Shown piece by piece: positions 62,206-64,000 of a stretch of DNA of 64,000 nt (positions are counted from its first letter, which is position 1; every line of letters begins with the position of its first letter). This DNA comes from Nioella aestuarii (GTDB taxonomy: Bacteria; Pseudomonadota; Alphaproteobacteria; Rhodobacterales; Rhodobacteraceae), in contig NZ_JBPBBA010000014.1 of the NCBI RefSeq assembly GCF_050896395.1, positions 1 through 64,000 of the forward strand, given 5' to 3'. A program made the position numbers and the translations under genes. A model generated the notes under the pieces. That model worked only from the letters and a program-made list of their open reading frames with translations, did no database searches and was not told the origin of the DNA.

Positions 62206-62825
62206 GCCTTTCCCTTGGTGAAACCGAAAGCCTCGCCAAGACGGCGGCGCGCGGCGCTGGCCTTAGCTGGGGCATGTCCGAGGAGGCCGCCAAAGCGACC
62301 CGATGGCTTTGTGCCCGTGGCGTAGATGCCTGCGATCCGCTGGTCGCTTTGCTGTTTCGCCATGACGAGAACGGCCATGCCCAGACCGGCCCAATGGAGT
62401 TTGACGGACCCTGGCAAGGGGCGGAAGGCTGGCTTTGCCCGGTTGCCGCCGGCACGGCCCTGTCCGATCTGGGGGCGGGCGCACGCTTGCCGCTAAAGCT
62501 CATTCGCGTCGCCCTTCCCGTCTTCCTGCTGCCGTTTGCGGCCACGCTTGCCACAGACAGGGGCCAGCCGATGACCCTGACATGGACAGGTGGACGGGCG
62601 ATCACCGATGGCAATTCCATTGTAATGGACAGCCCGCCGCCAATGTCTGACGTGACCCTGACAGACGGTGGAACGCTGACCGCACAGCCAGCCCGCGACA
62701 GCCGCACCGAGACGGATCCGATGATCCTTGTCTCGCTCGGCATCTATGCCGGCCGCACCCGCGCCCCCGCGACCGAGGCGTCGCGCCTTGCCGGGGCCGG
62801 GGCCGGCCTGACAGACAATGATTGA
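62202..62825 (+). CDS. DUF3726 protein
   Basis: This 207-residue protein of unknown function matches my recollection of DUF3726 by its opening SLGETESLAKTAARGAGLSW and GMSEEAAKATRWLCARGVDA. The rest is Gly/Ala-rich with short beta strands and no catalytic motif. It is coupled to the 565-aa gene by ATGA overlap and lies 12 bp before the Ldh2 gene, with GAGGAGAGA as that gene's ribosome site. It is probably a subunit or assembly partner of one of them. Confidence 0.7.
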   Translation: MSLSLGETESLAKTAARGAGLSWGMSEEAAKATRWLCARGVDACDPLVALLFRHDENGHAQTGPMEFDGPWQGAEGWLCPVAAGTALSDLGAGARLPLKLIRVALPVFLLPFAATLATDRGQPMTLTWTGGRAITDGNSIVMDSPPPMSDVTLTDGGTLTAQPARDSRTETDPMILVSLGIYAGRTRAPATEASRLAGAGAGLTDND

Positions 62826-62837
62826 GGAGAGAGAGAT

Positions 62838-63848
62838 ATGTCTGAGACCCGCACCATGACACTGGCCGAGATCGAAGATCTCTCATTCCGCGCGCTTGTG
62901 GCCGCCGGCACCAGCCCGGAGAATGCACGCCCCCTCGCCATCGCCACCGCCGCAACCGAGGCCGACGGGGTGGCAAGCCATGGCCTTGCCTATATCCCGA
63001 TCTATGCGGAACACGTGCAATGCGGCAAGGTTGACGGCAACGCCAAGCCGGTGATGGACATTCCGCGACCCGGCGTGATTACCGTCGACGCCGCCACCGG
63101 CTTCGCCCATCCCGCCATCGACATAGGCTTTAACGAGCTCGTCCCACTTGCGCGGGAACAGGGCATCGCTGCGCTGGCCATTCGCAACAGCTACAATTGC
63201 GGCGTTCTCGGGTATCACACGACCCGGTTGGCAGAGGCAGGACTGGTTGGATTGGGCTTCACCAACGCGCCCGCCTCTATCGCGCCGTCAGGCGGGTCAA
63301 AGCCGGTTGTAGGGACCAACCCGTTTTCTCTGGCCGTGCCGGGGACGGATGGACAACCGGCATTCATGATCGACCAAAGCGCCAGCACAATCGCCAAAAG
63401 CGAGGTGATGAAACATGCACGCGAAGGCAGGCCGATCCCGGTCGGGTGGGCGCTTGACGCAGACGGCAATCCGACAACGGATCCCGAGGTCGGGCTGAAA
63501 GGATCGATGGCGCCATCTGGCGGCTACAAAGGGGTGGGTGTAGCGCTGCTGGTGGAAACCATGGCAGCGGCCCTCGCGGGCGCGACGCTTGGCAAGGACG
63601 CTTCGCCGTTTTCGGGAACCGCAGGGGGGCCGCCCAAGACCGGACAGTTCTTCATTGCCATCGACCCGGGCGCAACATCCGGCGGCGGATTTGCGGACCG
63701 CATCTCTGCCCTGACCGACGCAATCCACGCGCAGGAAGGCGCGCGACTTCCCGGTGATGGGCGCAAATCCAAACGGATCAAAGCGGCGACAGACGGCGTT
63801 GCGGTCAGCACGGCGACCCTCGCGCGGATCGAGGCGTTACTGGGCTGA
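62838..63848 (+). CDS. Ldh2-family malate/L-lactate/imine dehydrogenase
   Basis: This is an NAD(P)-dependent oxidoreductase of the Ldh2 superfamily (malate, ureidoglycolate, sulfolactate, delta1-piperideine-2-carboxylate reductases), 336 residues. The conserved GVASHGLAYIP with catalytic His48, GVLGYHTTRLAE, PIVGTNPFSLAVP-like KPVVGTNPFSLAVPG, and GGYKGVGVALLVETMA are diagnostic. It lacks the Rossmann motif, as the family does. It ends the operon. The partner proteins hint at a substrate that needs preprocessing. Imino acids or hydroxy acids are candidates. Confidence 0.9.
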   Translation: MSETRTMTLAEIEDLSFRALVAAGTSPENARPLAIATAATEADGVASHGLAYIPIYAEHVQCGKVDGNAKPVMDIPRPGVITVDAATGFAHPAIDIGFNELVPLAREQGIAALAIRNSYNCGVLGYHTTRLAEAGLVGLGFTNAPASIAPSGGSKPVVGTNPFSLAVPGTDGQPAFMIDQSASTIAKSEVMKHAREGRPIPVGWALDADGNPTTDPEVGLKGSMAPSGGYKGVGVALLVETMAAALAGATLGKDASPFSGTAGGPPKTGQFFIAIDPGATSGGGFADRISALTDAIHAQEGARLPGDGRKSKRIKAATDGVAVSTATLARIEALLG

Positions 63849-63862
63849 CATCAAAGAGACGC

Positions 63863-63963
63863 CGGAAAACTCTTCTGGAAGAGTTTTCTGGCATCTCAAC
63901 CCACAGAATTTTCAAGAAAATTCTGCTCTTTGCCCGGAAGGATTTTCCCGAAAATCCTTCCGG
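63863..63963. repeat. three tandem perfect hairpins after the Ldh2 gene
   Basis: Three unrelated inverted repeats follow each other within 101 bp. The first is GAAAACTCTT with AAGAGTTTTC (63865-63888, loop CTGG). The second is CAGAATTTTC-AA-GAAAATTCTG (63904-63925). The third is a 14-bp perfect arm beginning CCGGAAGGATTTTC with its complement, loop CC (63934-63963). All stems share a TTTTC/GAAAA tract beside the loop. They start 17 nt after the stop and probably act as a bidirectional terminator block. Confidence 0.75.
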
Positions 63964-64000
63964 CTGCTCATGGAACGGGGAAGATCACATTGGTCTGGCC

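Overview
The window is high-GC DNA with compact, mostly ATGA-overlapping operons. It carries catabolic genes for compatible solutes, quaternary amines and amino acids typical of marine Alphaproteobacteria: monomeric NADP-isocitrate dehydrogenase, ectoine-type EutB/EutC, carnitine/betaine genes, a DmdA-like GcvT-fold protein and a five-step hut pathway. It fits the Roseobacter group of Rhodobacterales. This assignment is inferred from gene content and protein style, not from a marker gene. I see no rRNA, tRNA, CRISPR array, intact insertion sequence or prophage.

Layout. 1-2.8 kb: acyl-CoA synthetase (NDP-forming type, cut by the window edge) and acyl-CoA dehydrogenase on the minus strand, divergent from a GlxA-type AraC regulator. 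3.9-6.7 kb: secreted HExxH protein, then kynA-kynU (tryptophan to anthranilate, no kynB here). 6.8-9.2 kb: monomeric icd with a long structured leader and a strong terminator. 9.4-11.1 kb: mtnA plus a class II aldolase, a probable methylthioadenosine/5-deoxyadenosine salvage pair (DHAP shunt). 11.2-15.5 kb: two zinc-ribbon DUF4178 proteins, a one-helix small protein, DUF350, a membrane-anchored spermidine-synthase-like enzyme and a convergent AdoMet-decarboxylase-like gene. This is the most system-like uncharacterised locus in the window. 15.6-19.6 kb: HpaI-type aldolase, then imelysin plus a di-heme oxidoreductase (iron-related pair) with a decayed imelysin remnant. 19.7-26.9 kb: FadR-type regulator, DUF1028 protein and an oligopeptide/solute ABC transporter (including a permease-ATPase fusion), tied together by copies of an ATCATGAT palindrome. 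27.1-28.1 kb: guanidine-II riboswitch, Gdx-type SMR exporter and an isochorismatase-like hydrolase.

28.2-31.8 kb: class III aminotransferase, eutC and eutB. 32.0-32.4 kb: small secreted protein. 32.6-39.5 kb: acyl-CoA dehydrogenase, CdhR-like regulator, CntA/GbcA-type Rieske oxygenase, two SDRs, a BKACE enzyme and an L-carnitine-dehydrogenase-like enzyme, together a probable carnitine/betaine-type catabolic cluster. 39.6-42.3 kb: response regulator, DMT transporter, LysR regulator. 42.4-45.7 kb: fused E1 alpha-beta 2-oxoacid dehydrogenase plus a FabD-like acyltransferase. 45.7-49.2 kb: PhyH dioxygenase, cupin, RraA-like protein and alpha/beta hydrolase, with a divergent Lrp regulator. 49.4-52.7 kb: a chimeric mini-ORF, OsmC, DmdA-like GcvT-fold protein, Lrp regulator and two unknown proteins. 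53.1-60.4 kb: hutIHGU divergent from hutFC around a palindromic operator. 60.5-63.8 kb: an operon of an unknown 565-aa protein, a DUF3726 protein and an Ldh2-family dehydrogenase, ending in three tandem perfect hairpins.

Overall this is a chromosomal accessory-catabolism region. Most operons have their own regulator (GlxA, FadR, LysR, Lrp, HutC, riboswitch), and many pathways are only partly encoded here, so partners are expected elsewhere in the genome.
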